Origin: Coemansia sp. RSA 1804
Taxonomy: Eukaryota > Kickxellomycota > Kickxellomycetes > Kickxellales > Kickxellaceae
Assembly (NCBI GenBank): GCA_027578815.1
Contig: JANBTH010000512.1
Location: forward strand, 1 to 15,721
Length of the DNA: 15,721 nucleotides
Direction of reading: 5' to 3'
The position numbers were made by a program, and so were the translations under genes. Positions 9,155-15,721 of this stretch are shown one piece after another. The notes below the pieces were generated by a model. The model was not told the origin of the DNA. It ran no database searches and saw only the letters and a program-made list of their open reading frames with translations. Positions within the stretch are counted from its first letter, which is position 1. Each line of letters begins with the position of its first letter.

Positions 9155-9502
9155 TCAGGTCAGAAAATGGTTCATCAAGATCAATGTAAGGGCAAAGAGC
9201 GCCAAAAAGGAAAGTGAAATGGCAAGCATTTTGGTGTAAAGTGGCAAGCGCTGGAAGGTTTGCTGTCCACGGGCAATTCCTTCCTCTATGAAAAGAAGCG
9301 GACTGGTTTCCCTTATTGATGCCCGACATACGGGGCATTTGGTGTTGGGCTGGGCTTGGCGGAGTTCGATGATACATTCGCTGTGAAGTCGGTGAGTGCA
9401 TGGCGCCTTGTAGGATCCATTGGCTACATTCTCCAGGCAAACGGGGCACTTTGTGTCTTGCCTGATCAGTATCGACGGAGTGCTTGTCGTTTGAGTTGAC
9501 AT
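9155..9502 (-). CDS. Small RING-H2 protein with C-terminal membrane anchor (probable E3 ubiquitin ligase)
   Basis: Encodes 115 residues. A complete C3H2C3 RING occupies residues 19-59: Cys19, Cys22, Cys35, His37, His40, Cys43, Cys56 and Cys59, with CPVC at both ends. RING domains of this type recruit E2 enzymes to transfer ubiquitin. A single hydrophobic segment (about 92-111) sits four residues from the end, giving a tail-anchored layout with the RING facing the cytosol. I use the ATG at 9502 (G at -3); the frame extends three codons further only to a TTG. A TATA-like element lies about 40 nt upstream of the ATG and AATAAA 50 nt past the stop, supporting a compact single-exon gene. It resembles membrane-bound E3s such as RNF5/RNF185 in general plan only, having one span rather than two. 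I do not recognise a specific orthologue, and an upstream exon cannot be ruled out. Confidence 0.8.
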   Translation of the reverse strand: MSTQTTSTPSILIRQDTKCPVCLENVANGSYKAPCTHRLHSECIIELRQAQPNTKCPVCRASIRETSPLLFIEEGIARGQQTFQRLPLYTKMLAISLSFLALFALTLILMNHFLT

Positions 9503-10702
9503 GTCGAACAAAGAAATGTTTTTCTTGGAGTTTCTGCTCGTATATATGTCTGCGCTTGTTGCCAGGTGGATAAAACAAGGAGAAATGAAGAGGATTGAAG
9601 AACAAAAGTGACGAGCAAGTCGAGGGATAGCAGTTCCTTTTTATGTGATATTTTCTATCTTCTACTCCGACAAGACAAGCTACAAGCTCGCTCTTTTTTT
9701 TCTTTTTTTGTTTCATTCAGCCCGTCATGTGGATAGGCAGTCAGGAATCTTGGAAAGGACGGGAGAAATTAATACGTTGGGTCTCTGCGGCCTGCATTGT
9801 TTACCATTCTTTCTGTACGTATAGCCCCAATGGCGTGGAGGCCAGGTTTGCTCGATTGGGCAAGCTAAGAATGGGTTGAAAGGGCTGAGTTATGTTGTTG
9901 TCAAGTTGTTCGTGCACACCTCTACTGCAAAGAGCCCCCCGTCCTGAGGAAGAGGAGCGGGTGCTTTAGTCTGTCTGTTGGATGATGCCAAATGGCTGTT
10001 TGCTCGCTCGACGGATGAGCCTTTGCAGTTGCAGCTCGTCTCCATTAACGCTTATGCACCCCTTGTCTGTAGACACGCTCACATTCTTCTTGAATGATTT
10101 ATGGTTATTAATGAGATGTACCTCTTTTTCCAATGACAACAGCCAGAAGACCACGCAAGATCCCTCATGCTCTCTTATGACCTGTCACCATTTGCAGCGA
10201 CAGCGTGCACCATTCTCTCCATTCACCACTACCCCCAAAATAGCAACTACGCATTCGAAGGCTGCAACGCGGCCAGCGGTGCAAAAAAAAGGAATGGCTT
10301 TGCTGCGCACGCCTGAAAAGAAAGAAGAGAGCTTCGTTCTTGGAACGCAGTTCGGAGTAAGAAGCTTAGGAAAAGATGTGGCGTCCACTTCCAATGTGCT
10401 TTTCATTTACAGAAACCATAGCCTACTGAATGAGCAATGAAAAAGGAAAAAAAACTTTTGGGCACGTGTTTCTGATAGAGAGGCATCAACAACCTTTCTT
10501 TCTCAGTTCCATTGCGTTTATTGTAAAAGGCTCTTGTTTTCTTTTAGGTGTTGAATTTCCAGACACTGCCGCTGTTTTTTTTCTTTAATCTTTTCCTACT
10601 TTATCCTCCCTTTTTACCGGAACGCCCCTGCCTTCCCCTACCCGTGCCGCAGGAGAAAAGGGCAGACAATAGAGCCAATATATACAAAGTGACATTTGAA
10701 GA
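9503..10702. other. Region without a confident gene; two conflicting open frames
   Basis: This 1.2-kb stretch separates the RING gene (-) from EMC10 (+) and holds both promoters. On the minus strand, one frame runs from an ATG at 10406 to TAA at 9966 (147 codons) and is broken by a single TGA at 10185-10187. Its last 40 or so codons, ending PFGIIQQTD, have a protein-like composition. On the plus strand, a 152-codon frame (9982-10440) overlaps it; only its second half, around GMALLRTPEKKEESFVLG, looks protein-like. A plausible small intron (donor GTAAGA at 10357, acceptor ATTTACAG ending 10412) would end that protein at KP-stop. I recognise neither product and cannot choose between a small spliced gene, a decayed gene and chance. 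Confidence 0.35.
9540..9547 (-). promoter_or_regulatory. Candidate TATA box of the RING gene
   Basis: ATATATAC on the minus strand, about 40 nt before the ATG, would imply a leader of only about 10 nt. Motif evidence only. Confidence 0.35.
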
Positions 10703-11389
10703 ATGCGCATAGCCGAATTAGCCAACATCTTTATTCTTGTGGCGTTGGCCAGCGGATCAGAGCAGCAGGCAGCACTCGTCCAAACGCTTAACGTTTTCGA
10801 TAATCGAAAGACCCCTGACTTTGTGCAGCGCGGAGAAGTGCAGCTTTTTACAGACGGAACCGCACAATATCATGGTATCGGAATACAGCAGCCGCCCCAG
10901 CTCTCGCTCGCCAACGAGCTTGTGGAACAAAACATTGACCCGGCACTATACACTGTCATTGTCCAGCCACAGAACAGCAACAACGACAGCGCAGACTTTG
11001 TGCTTTCCATCAGAAGATGCCGACTGAATACCGATGCGAAGCGGCTAGAAGAGACGTTTGTGGTGCACCAGAAGGATAACGGTGACGTCTTCCACATTGA
11101 TTATGATGCCGGAAAGAGCGAGAACTGCGCCCGCAAGGAAGAAAAGAATCAACAACAGTCGAATAGCGACCCCACTGTGCTCTCAAGAGTCCTGGTAAGC
11201 CAGCAGAAACAAGGACCCGTGCCGAAGCTTGCAGCTGCCGCAAACATTGACGTATCGACAGGGAAAGAGGTCCAGCCAGAGCCACAAAAGAGCTTCCTCG
11301 CAAAGTACTGGTACTATCTTATTCCGATAGTCTTCCTGCTGCTGCTCGGCGGTGAGGAGCCCCAGCAGGAAGGCAACAACAGACGCTAG
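10703..11389 (+). CDS. EMC10: ER membrane protein complex subunit 10
   Basis: EMC10 is a lumenal/membrane subunit of the EMC, which inserts and folds transmembrane proteins in the ER. Single exon, 228 residues. An N-terminal signal peptide (about residues 1-18, hydrophobic IFILVALASG) is followed by a beta-rich lumenal domain with two cysteines (Cys106, Cys142) placed like the paired cysteines of animal EMC10. A polar linker follows, then a single C-terminal span (about 201-217). The diagnostic block is QKSFLAKYWYYLIPIV, nearly the same as the animal QKSFFAKYW motif at the same place, followed by a short polar tail. The start ATG has A at -3 and no other in-frame Met exists. CCAAT and TATATA overlap at 10675-10684, only about 20 nt from the ATG, so their promoter role is doubtful. 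LAMTOR3 follows on the same strand 162 nt downstream. Confidence 0.93.
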   Translation: MRIAELANIFILVALASGSEQQAALVQTLNVFDNRKTPDFVQRGEVQLFTDGTAQYHGIGIQQPPQLSLANELVEQNIDPALYTVIVQPQNSNNDSADFVLSIRRCRLNTDAKRLEETFVVHQKDNGDVFHIDYDAGKSENCARKEEKNQQQSNSDPTVLSRVLVSQQKQGPVPKLAAAANIDVSTGKEVQPEPQKSFLAKYWYYLIPIVFLLLLGGEEPQQEGNNRR

Positions 11390-11397
11390 CGGAGAAA

Positions 11398-11410
11398 TGC
11401 CACATTGGCA
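11398..11410. repeat. Short inverted repeat TGCCA-CAT-TGGCA
   Basis: Perfect 5-bp arms with a 3-bp spacer just after the EMC10 stop, in the 162-nt gap before LAMTOR3. It resembles an NF-I type half-site pair in form, but no function can be claimed. Confidence 0.3.
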
Positions 11411-11551
11411 AAGACAGATAATGTTCAAAATCCAAAAGCAAAACAGTTTTCCTCACTAAAAAGTAAAGCCCTTTCTTTCTTCTCTCTAAGAGATTCTTTA
11501 TTTTTTCTTTTCTAATTCGTTCTTTTTCATTTATAAAGAAAATTCCACAGA

Positions 11552-12013
11552 ATGGAACTTGAAATTGAGCGCGAGCTCATGGAAGCGAACTCGCCATCCC
11601 CGCCGGATATTGGCGAGAGCCAGTTTGAAAAGATGCTTGGCGAAGCAATGACATCCATCGACGGGCTAATGCTGGTGACCGTGACCGACTCTGACCGCGT
11701 TCCGGTGATTCGCGAGGCCCTCGCAGTGTTCCACGAACCCCGATTCGAGGAGGCGCTGATAGACAAGTGCTACGATGCATTTGACGATATAAGAAAGCTT
11801 CATGTCGGGTCCAGCGATATCATGACACTCTTCTACGGCGCTATGCAGGTTGTCCAGTTCCGCGTCGGACCCTATTACGGCACCATCGTGTGCGACTTTA
11901 TCACAAACATGGGCATGGTCCATAACCTAGTGAGCCGTATCCGCGACTTTCTAAAGGTTCTATCCAGCATTAGCAAGGATAGTGAGCGTTCTCGGGACGG
12001 AGACGCCGGATAG
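11552..12013 (+). CDS. LAMTOR3: Ragulator complex subunit LAMTOR3 (MP1)
   Basis: LAMTOR3 has a roadblock/LC7 fold and pairs with LAMTOR2 in the Ragulator scaffold that anchors Rag GTPases on the lysosome or vacuole for TORC1 signalling; in animals it also binds MEK1. 153 residues, single exon. Matching blocks are SIDGLMLVTVTDSDRVPVIR (about 35-54; animal form VEGLHAIVVSDRDGVPVIK) and the central QVVQFRVGPYY (animal QVVQFNRLPL), followed by the expected strand and final helix. It is longer than the animal protein (about 124) through an acidic N-terminal extension of about 25-30 residues and a polar C-terminal tail. The start ATG has A at -3. The sequence just upstream ends TTCCACAG and could be a splice acceptor for a 5' UTR intron. 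The leader is strongly pyrimidine-rich. Confidence 0.88.
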   Translation: MELEIERELMEANSPSPPDIGESQFEKMLGEAMTSIDGLMLVTVTDSDRVPVIREALAVFHEPRFEEALIDKCYDAFDDIRKLHVGSSDIMTLFYGAMQVVQFRVGPYYGTIVCDFITNMGMVHNLVSRIRDFLKVLSSISKDSERSRDGDAG

Positions 12014-12372
12014 TCCAGAGAAATAATAAAGCACAAGATATATCAATCGTCCTCCCCCGCGTTTACCAGCCCCTCTTCCGTGTCCAACATTAGGCTCCAG
12101 GCCTGCTGTAGATTGTACTCTTTCTTTTTTTTGCAATATTTCCCTTTTCATGTACTTTGGAGACCCTTTACACCGGCAATAGAGTCTGTTTCATAGGTCT
12201 CTTATTCGCCAGCGTTACCACAAGCAGCTTTTATTTCATGAAAGCGACATGGTTGCAATCTATAAGATAAAGAGGAAAGAACAAAACAACAGGGCAAACA
12301 GGACGAACGTAGCAACAACAAAAAACAAGAGCATCCTTGTGCTATCAGAATAAACCGCTTCTACAAGGATAC
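12014..12372. other. Convergent intergenic spacer LAMTOR3 / COX6
   Basis: 3' ends of two convergent genes. Apart from the LAMTOR3 AATAAA, it holds T-rich tracts and a purine-rich stretch at about 12265-12335. No gene or RNA is recognised. Confidence 0.6.
12025..12030 (+). terminator. Poly(A) signal AATAAA of LAMTOR3
   Basis: AATAAA lies 12 nt past the LAMTOR3 stop, in AAATAATAAAG. It faces the convergent COX6 gene. Confidence 0.45.
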
Positions 12373-12936
12373 TCATTTGAAGCCCAGCTCCTCCTTTGTC
12401 AGAAGGCCAAGCTCGTCTTTGACCGGCTTGAGCGCCTGGAGATAATCCTCGTACTGGGACTGCTTATCCACTTTGATCTGCAGAGCCTCAAACACGCGGA
12501 CGGCTGTAGAGAAGTCGTCGATGCGGCGAGCTGCGCGCAGAGCCGCTTCGCAGATAGCTACATCGGGCACCAGATCGTAGGCAAAGCAATTGTTCAGTCC
12601 GCGCTGGAGCTCGAACTGGTCGTCGACGTTCTCAAAGAACTTGACGTAGCGGTTGGTGAATTGCTCGTACGTCTCCTCTGGCTGCTCAGAGTACATGCGA
12701 CGCTGGGCCACTACAGGCGCAGGAGATATAAACGCGTAGGCAAGGGTAAACCATATTTAGTCAATCGCTTCCTGGCAATTACGAATCTTCTCGGTGGTAA
12801 TCCACGCAAAACACTTGCTGATTCCCTCCTCTTTATCCTACTGATACTTACGAACAGACGACGGCTTGGTCGCGGTGCGAGCGATACCAGTGCGGGCGGC
12901 AGCGGCGCTTCTGAGAACAGTGCGGATCCCAAACAT
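12373..12936 (-). CDS. COX6: Cytochrome c oxidase subunit 6 (mammalian subunit 5A), mitochondrial precursor
   Basis: Nuclear-encoded subunit of respiratory complex IV, on the matrix side of the inner mitochondrial membrane. Exons are 12852-12936 and 12373-12710 (minus), giving 140 residues. Exon 1 encodes MFGIRTVLRSAAAARTGIAR and onward, an Arg/Ala/Ser/Thr-rich presequence free of acidic residues; cleavage is likely near QRRM-YSEQ. The mature part has the family pattern EETYEQFTNRYVKFF, ELQRGLNNCFAYDLVPD, CEAALRAARRIDDFSTAVRVFEAL and a C-terminal ELGLLTKEELGF, all aligning with COX5A/COX6. Length is close to yeast Cox6 and human COX5A precursors. Without splicing, exon 2 lacks an ATG at its head and begins with GTG. 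A CCAAT lies about 10 nt upstream of the ATG, too close for a promoter element. Confidence 0.95.
12711..12851 (-). other. Intron of COX6 gene
   Basis: A 141-nt phase-1 intron on the minus strand with donor GTAAGT, acceptor CCTGTAG and a branch-like GACTAAA near 12760. It splits a Leu codon inside the mitochondrial presequence. Confidence 0.9.
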
Positions 12937-13573
12937 TTTTGATTGGATTTGAGATAACGAGACAAGTGGGCTTTACGAAATGGATTTTACGATTTGTTTG
13001 GGTAGAGTATTAAAAACAACAAGTGAAATAAACAGAAACAAAAGGCATGCCCAAAAGGAATAGATTTTGTTGGTGAAAGGTTTTGAGGCTAATTTTTTTA
13101 CTTTTCTAAAGCGCTAGGAAATAAAATAGAAAATCACCCCACATTTCCCATCCAACATAAGACACGGTTTAGCGATAACGACAGCTGGAAAGATGATCTT
13201 GCTTTCTGGCAAGCCAAGTTGTGCGTTTCTCACCTTACTTATAAAAATGTTACGGCCAGTTACCAATATGACCTGTTGGTGCTGTATCTGCCTTTGCAAC
13301 CCGATTTCACGACAAAGCCTGTCTGAACCAGACAAGAGCAAAAGACTAGATCTTCTGAAACCAGCGTGTAAGTTAATCCAATATTCTAATCAGATTCTGA
13401 TAGACGGCGCTTGGATTTGACATTCTTGATCAGGCCTTTTGAATCACGATTACTGTCTCTGAAATTAAAGTTTAGAAAAAAATAGAATGAAATGTTGGGT
13501 TTATTTTTAGCCGCTTTGAGCAAAAGCTTGTGGAAAAAAGATGCTAGAAATCGAGCAATATTTGTTCAGGATG
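12937..13573. other. Intergenic: multicopper oxidase 3' region and COX6 promoter
   Basis: No gene is claimed in these 637 nt. AATAAA for the multicopper oxidase lies at 13500-13505 (-). Two opposing open frames of 75 codons (13193-13420 + and 13114-13341 -) overlap each other. Neither has family features, and the plus one is Cys-rich in the manner of chance frames. The COX6-proximal part is AT-rich with pyrimidine runs on the minus strand. Confidence 0.5.
13500..13505 (-). terminator. Poly(A) signal AATAAA of the multicopper oxidase gene
   Basis: AAAAATAAACC on the minus strand, about 68 nt beyond the TAA stop. Confidence 0.5.
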
Positions 13574-15265
13574 TTATGATGGCGCGATGTTGCAGTGTGG
13601 GAATTTGTCGAATGTCTGGTTTGCTGGAAGATTTTCGCAGAAAGGAATAGGATCCATCCCAGACAGATCGTACCCGTGTTTGCCAACGCCATTGCCAGAT
13701 GCCGGGATTCCTTGTCTCAAACACATGTCAGATAGAACCTTGGGGATTCTTGTCGTCTTTTGAAGAACCAGAGGCGCCTCGATAAAAGTGATCCCAAGAC
13801 CTCTGTGGAAATGGACGTCAATGTGGCAATGGAATACCCAGGCGCCCGGGTTATCTGCAACAAACCGTATCTTTATGTAGCTTGACGCCTTCACCATCAG
13901 AGTGTCACGTCTAATCGGCGATCCCAGAGCCTTGCGTAGCTTTGTCGGTACAAGTCCGCGAGGAACGACTCCTTCCACCGGACCATACTCTACTATCTGG
14001 AAATTGTGACCATGCAAGTGAAACGTGTGGTCAAGAAAGCCATTGTTATGCAGCTCAATCTCGACAACATCCATATGGTCAAGAATGTGTGCTCTTGTCT
14101 GTGTGCCGTAGACAGTGGGATCCACCGAGAGATTTCCCATTGTTATTGCTGAAAACAGTGTTGGAACCTTTGGCGTTTTGTACGGAACGCCATCGAGGAT
14201 AGAGTAGACGACACCATCATTGAGCCTCTTGTTTTCAAAGTGCAGTTCAATCTTCTTGTTGACATGGTCCAGTAGCGGCATTTGATCGTGTGCTTGAATC
14301 TCAATGTCTTGGAACCAATCCATCTCGCTATCTGCTGTCACTGCTGGCGTAACAATCGGCGCACCTGGTCTATATTCAACCAAACCGAAATACTGTCTAG
14401 GGTTCTGGTTTTTGACGAATGGAACAAAATTTGCGTATATGGTGGCATTATAGATATAGTTAAACTCGACAGTGTCTTTTGCTTCAACAAGAACAGAGTA
14501 GCGCTGTCCTGGACCCAGGTTAAGCACGCTAACGGGGTAAGGTACTGAACGAACACCTTCTACCTCGATAATCTGCATCTGGTGGCCAGGCAAGCTGAAT
14601 CTGAACCATTCGGTTGTTCCAATGTTGATAACACGAAGCCGATACTTTTTGCCAGGCACAAACTTGATAGGTTTTGTGTGGTTGCCATTGTATCCATTTA
14701 TCAGGGCATACGGAAACGATGGCGTGGGAGGAAACTTGCTGTAGGGCTGGAGAACAGTCTCCATCTGCTCCTGAAATCCTAGCTCATAGCTGTCCTCGAG
14801 ATAAAAAAGATACTCGTCGTCATAGGCGGCGATAGGCTCTGTCTCGCGAATAATAAAAGGGGTGCGCAGACCATCGGCGTTTTGTCCATTGTAGTGACCA
14901 TGGAGCCAATATGTGCCGTCTTGCTCAGGGGTGATCTCGTAGGTGTACTCGGTTCCAGGCGGAATGCCGCACTGGGTGATCATGCCAGCACCATCGTTGT
15001 AGGCTGTTCCGTTGTGAAATAGGCCGTGTGCATGGATGGCTGTGGGCACATCCAGGGAGTTATACACGCGCAATACAAGTGTGTCGCCTCTGTTAATATA
15101 CACTGGAGGCACAGGGAGTCTTCCATTGACGCCTATGGCACGCTTGGTGTAGTGGCCGTCGCGATTCACTGTCACATAGCCAACATCCCAATTTACCTCC
15201 ACTCTTGTGGCAAGGCACAATCCAAGGATTGCAAGCAGGGCTATCTGCGTACAGAAAGATAGCAT
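13574..15265 (-). CDS. Secreted multicopper oxidase (Fet3/laccase-like)
   Basis: Encodes 563 residues in one exon. Multicopper oxidases oxidise phenols or metal ions such as Fe(II) and reduce oxygen to water. Three cupredoxin domains carry four intact copper-binding motifs: HAHG (His78, His80), HGH (122, 124), HTFHLHGH (His413, 416, 418) and HCHIDVH (His479, Cys480, His481, His485). The type 1 axial position is Leu490, as in Fet3 and many laccases. Overall the sequence resembles Fet3 (GLFHNGTAYNDG near motif 1, GQNADGL after motif 2, KTPKVPTL, RRDTLMV). ATG 15265 starts a signal peptide (about residues 1-20); the open frame extends 40 codons upstream but only to a GTG. Several Asn-X-Ser/Thr sites suggest glycosylation. 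Unlike membrane-bound Fet3, no C-terminal transmembrane segment follows; the protein ends at HCNIAPS. Ferroxidase versus laccase activity is not decided by what I can see. Confidence 0.92.
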   Translation of the reverse strand: MLSFCTQIALLAILGLCLATRVEVNWDVGYVTVNRDGHYTKRAIGVNGRLPVPPVYINRGDTLVLRVYNSLDVPTAIHAHGLFHNGTAYNDGAGMITQCGIPPGTEYTYEITPEQDGTYWLHGHYNGQNADGLRTPFIIRETEPIAAYDDEYLFYLEDSYELGFQEQMETVLQPYSKFPPTPSFPYALINGYNGNHTKPIKFVPGKKYRLRVINIGTTEWFRFSLPGHQMQIIEVEGVRSVPYPVSVLNLGPGQRYSVLVEAKDTVEFNYIYNATIYANFVPFVKNQNPRQYFGLVEYRPGAPIVTPAVTADSEMDWFQDIEIQAHDQMPLLDHVNKKIELHFENKRLNDGVVYSILDGVPYKTPKVPTLFSAITMGNLSVDPTVYGTQTRAHILDHMDVVEIELHNNGFLDHTFHLHGHNFQIVEYGPVEGVVPRGLVPTKLRKALGSPIRRDTLMVKASSYIKIRFVADNPGAWVFHCHIDVHFHRGLGITFIEAPLVLQKTTRIPKVLSDMCLRQGIPASGNGVGKHGYDLSGMDPIPFCENLPANQTFDKFPHCNIAPS

Positions 15266-15384
15266 TGCGGACTGTATGGATAATAATATTACTGACGTTC
15301 GAAAGAAACTACAAACTGCGGGCACGAAGAATATGTGAGAAATGGCTGGAATTTTCCACAAGAGCGTGAGGCAGTATGTACGCA

Positions 15385-15393
15385 CTTTTTATA
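15385..15393 (-). promoter_or_regulatory. Candidate TATA box of the multicopper oxidase gene
   Basis: TATAAAAAG on the minus strand, about 120 nt before the ATG, implying a leader of roughly 90 nt. Strong motif match, correct orientation. Confidence 0.5.
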
Positions 15394-15470
15394 CTCATAT
15401 ATGTTTCTTTCGCGGCGAGCACACAGAACGTCAGATATGTTCCGTCCAGCAACAACAGGCGTTCCTGGCT

Positions 15471-15493
15471 GGCGGGGGAGAAGGGCGGGGGAG
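15471..15493. promoter_or_regulatory. Tandem GC-rich elements upstream of the multicopper oxidase
   Basis: Two identical 10-bp copies of GGCGGGGGAG at 15471-15480 and 15484-15493, a 13-bp period, about 80-100 nt upstream of the candidate TATA box. Each contains GCGGGG, which fits the Mig1/CreA consensus SYGGRG, so carbon-catabolite control is possible. GC-box zinc-finger binding of another sort is equally possible. Confidence 0.35.
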
Positions 15494-15721
15494 AATGGCA
15501 GGTTGCAAGTGTGTGGTAGCTCTTTCGCAACCAAGCCTTGTTGTTTGTATCAACTATATCGATGTTTTGTTTGGCGTGTCCCTTCTCCAAAAGGACGCAA
15601 TTGTTAATGCCGTATCTGGAAAGGAAAGCCGCTTTTTTTTCGAAGGTGGCGATTGTCTTCCAGATGTTGCGCTGTTTTAGAACCTCATTGCTCCCTAAGA
15701 AGGCGTCGAAGCATCTTCTGC

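Larger units (their letters stand above)
15309..15719 (-). other. Unassigned open frame running off the right edge
   Basis: A minus-strand frame is open from the window edge (first full codon at 15719) to a stop at 15309, 137 codons, with no ATG until well inside. The first 75 or so codons, including NEVLKQRNIWKTIATFEKKA and VLLEKGHAKQNIDIVD, have a balanced, helix-like protein composition. The remainder (SPPPFSPASQE and onward) runs across the tandem GC elements and the multicopper oxidase TATA box and looks non-coding. It may be the end of an upstream exon or gene, with the true stop or splice site unresolved. CTTTCCTTTCCAG at about 15628-15640 could be an acceptor. I do not recognise the product. 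Confidence 0.3.

Noticed and set aside
12711..12965. Minus-strand frame upstream of COX6 as a separate protein
   Set aside because: It mostly covers the COX6 intron and reads exon 1 in the wrong frame. The correct frame of exon 1 gives a clean mitochondrial presequence.
13114..13420. Two opposing 75-codon frames between COX6 and the multicopper oxidase
   Set aside because: Short, mutually overlapping, no motif, no promoter or poly(A) context, and one is Cys-rich like chance frames.
15266..15385. Extending the multicopper oxidase start to 15385
   Set aside because: The extension begins at a GTG and has no ATG. The ATG at 15265 is followed by a standard signal peptide.
1..15721. CRISPR arrays, insertion sequences, retroelements, or bacterial operon structure
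   Set aside because: No spaced repeats, terminal inverted repeats, transposase or reverse transcriptase motifs were seen. Spliced eukaryotic genes and a lack of Shine-Dalgarno-linked gene strings exclude a bacterial source.

Overview
This window looks like a nuclear chromosomal segment from a fungus, most likely an early-diverging (zygomycete-grade) lineage, possibly Kickxellomycotina. The lineage is an inference from gene content, not a database result. The evidence is as follows. Eukaryote-only genes are present: AP-2 alpha, EMC10, LAMTOR3 and a COX6/COX5A-type subunit. There are few introns, and the four found are 125-149 nt long with GTAAGC, GTAAAC or GTAAGT donors, YAG acceptors and CTAAC/CTAAT-like branch sequences. 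Intergenic DNA is short and AT-rich, with pyrimidine-rich leaders. A Slo2/KCNT-like potassium channel and a recognisable LAMTOR3 also point away from ordinary budding yeasts.

Layout from left to right. Bases 1-519 (+) hold the C-terminal end of a Slo-family potassium channel with an RCK-type cytoplasmic domain. Bases 914-4066 (+) hold a three-exon AP-2 complex alpha subunit gene. Bases 4739-6262 (+) hold a single-exon BAHD-type acyltransferase, visibly more AT-rich than its neighbours. Bases 6474-8614 (-) hold a two-exon aminopeptidase P, convergent with the acyltransferase, with an apparent mitochondrial presequence and an internal cytosol-type start. Bases 9155-9502 (-) hold a small RING-H2 protein with a C-terminal membrane anchor. 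About 1.2 kb at 9503-10702 has no confident gene but contains two conflicting open frames. Bases 10703-11389 (+) hold EMC10 and 11552-12013 (+) hold LAMTOR3. Bases 12373-12936 (-) hold a two-exon cytochrome c oxidase subunit (yeast COX6, mammalian COX5A). Bases 13574-15265 (-) hold a secreted multicopper oxidase related to Fet3 and laccases. The right end (15309-15719, -) has an unassigned open frame running off the window.

The genes do not form a pathway or an operon. Most are housekeeping genes for endocytosis, ER membrane protein insertion, lysosomal TORC1 signalling, respiration and peptide turnover. Two genes, the acyltransferase and the multicopper oxidase, are of the accessory or environmental kind. 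I found no CRISPR, transposon, tRNA or rRNA gene. I do not see a convincing new multi-gene system. The items most worth a second look are the dual-start aminopeptidase P, the Slo2-type channel tail without a calcium bowl, the tail-anchored RING protein, the overlapping upstream ORF at the acyltransferase start, and the open frames that no recognised gene explains.
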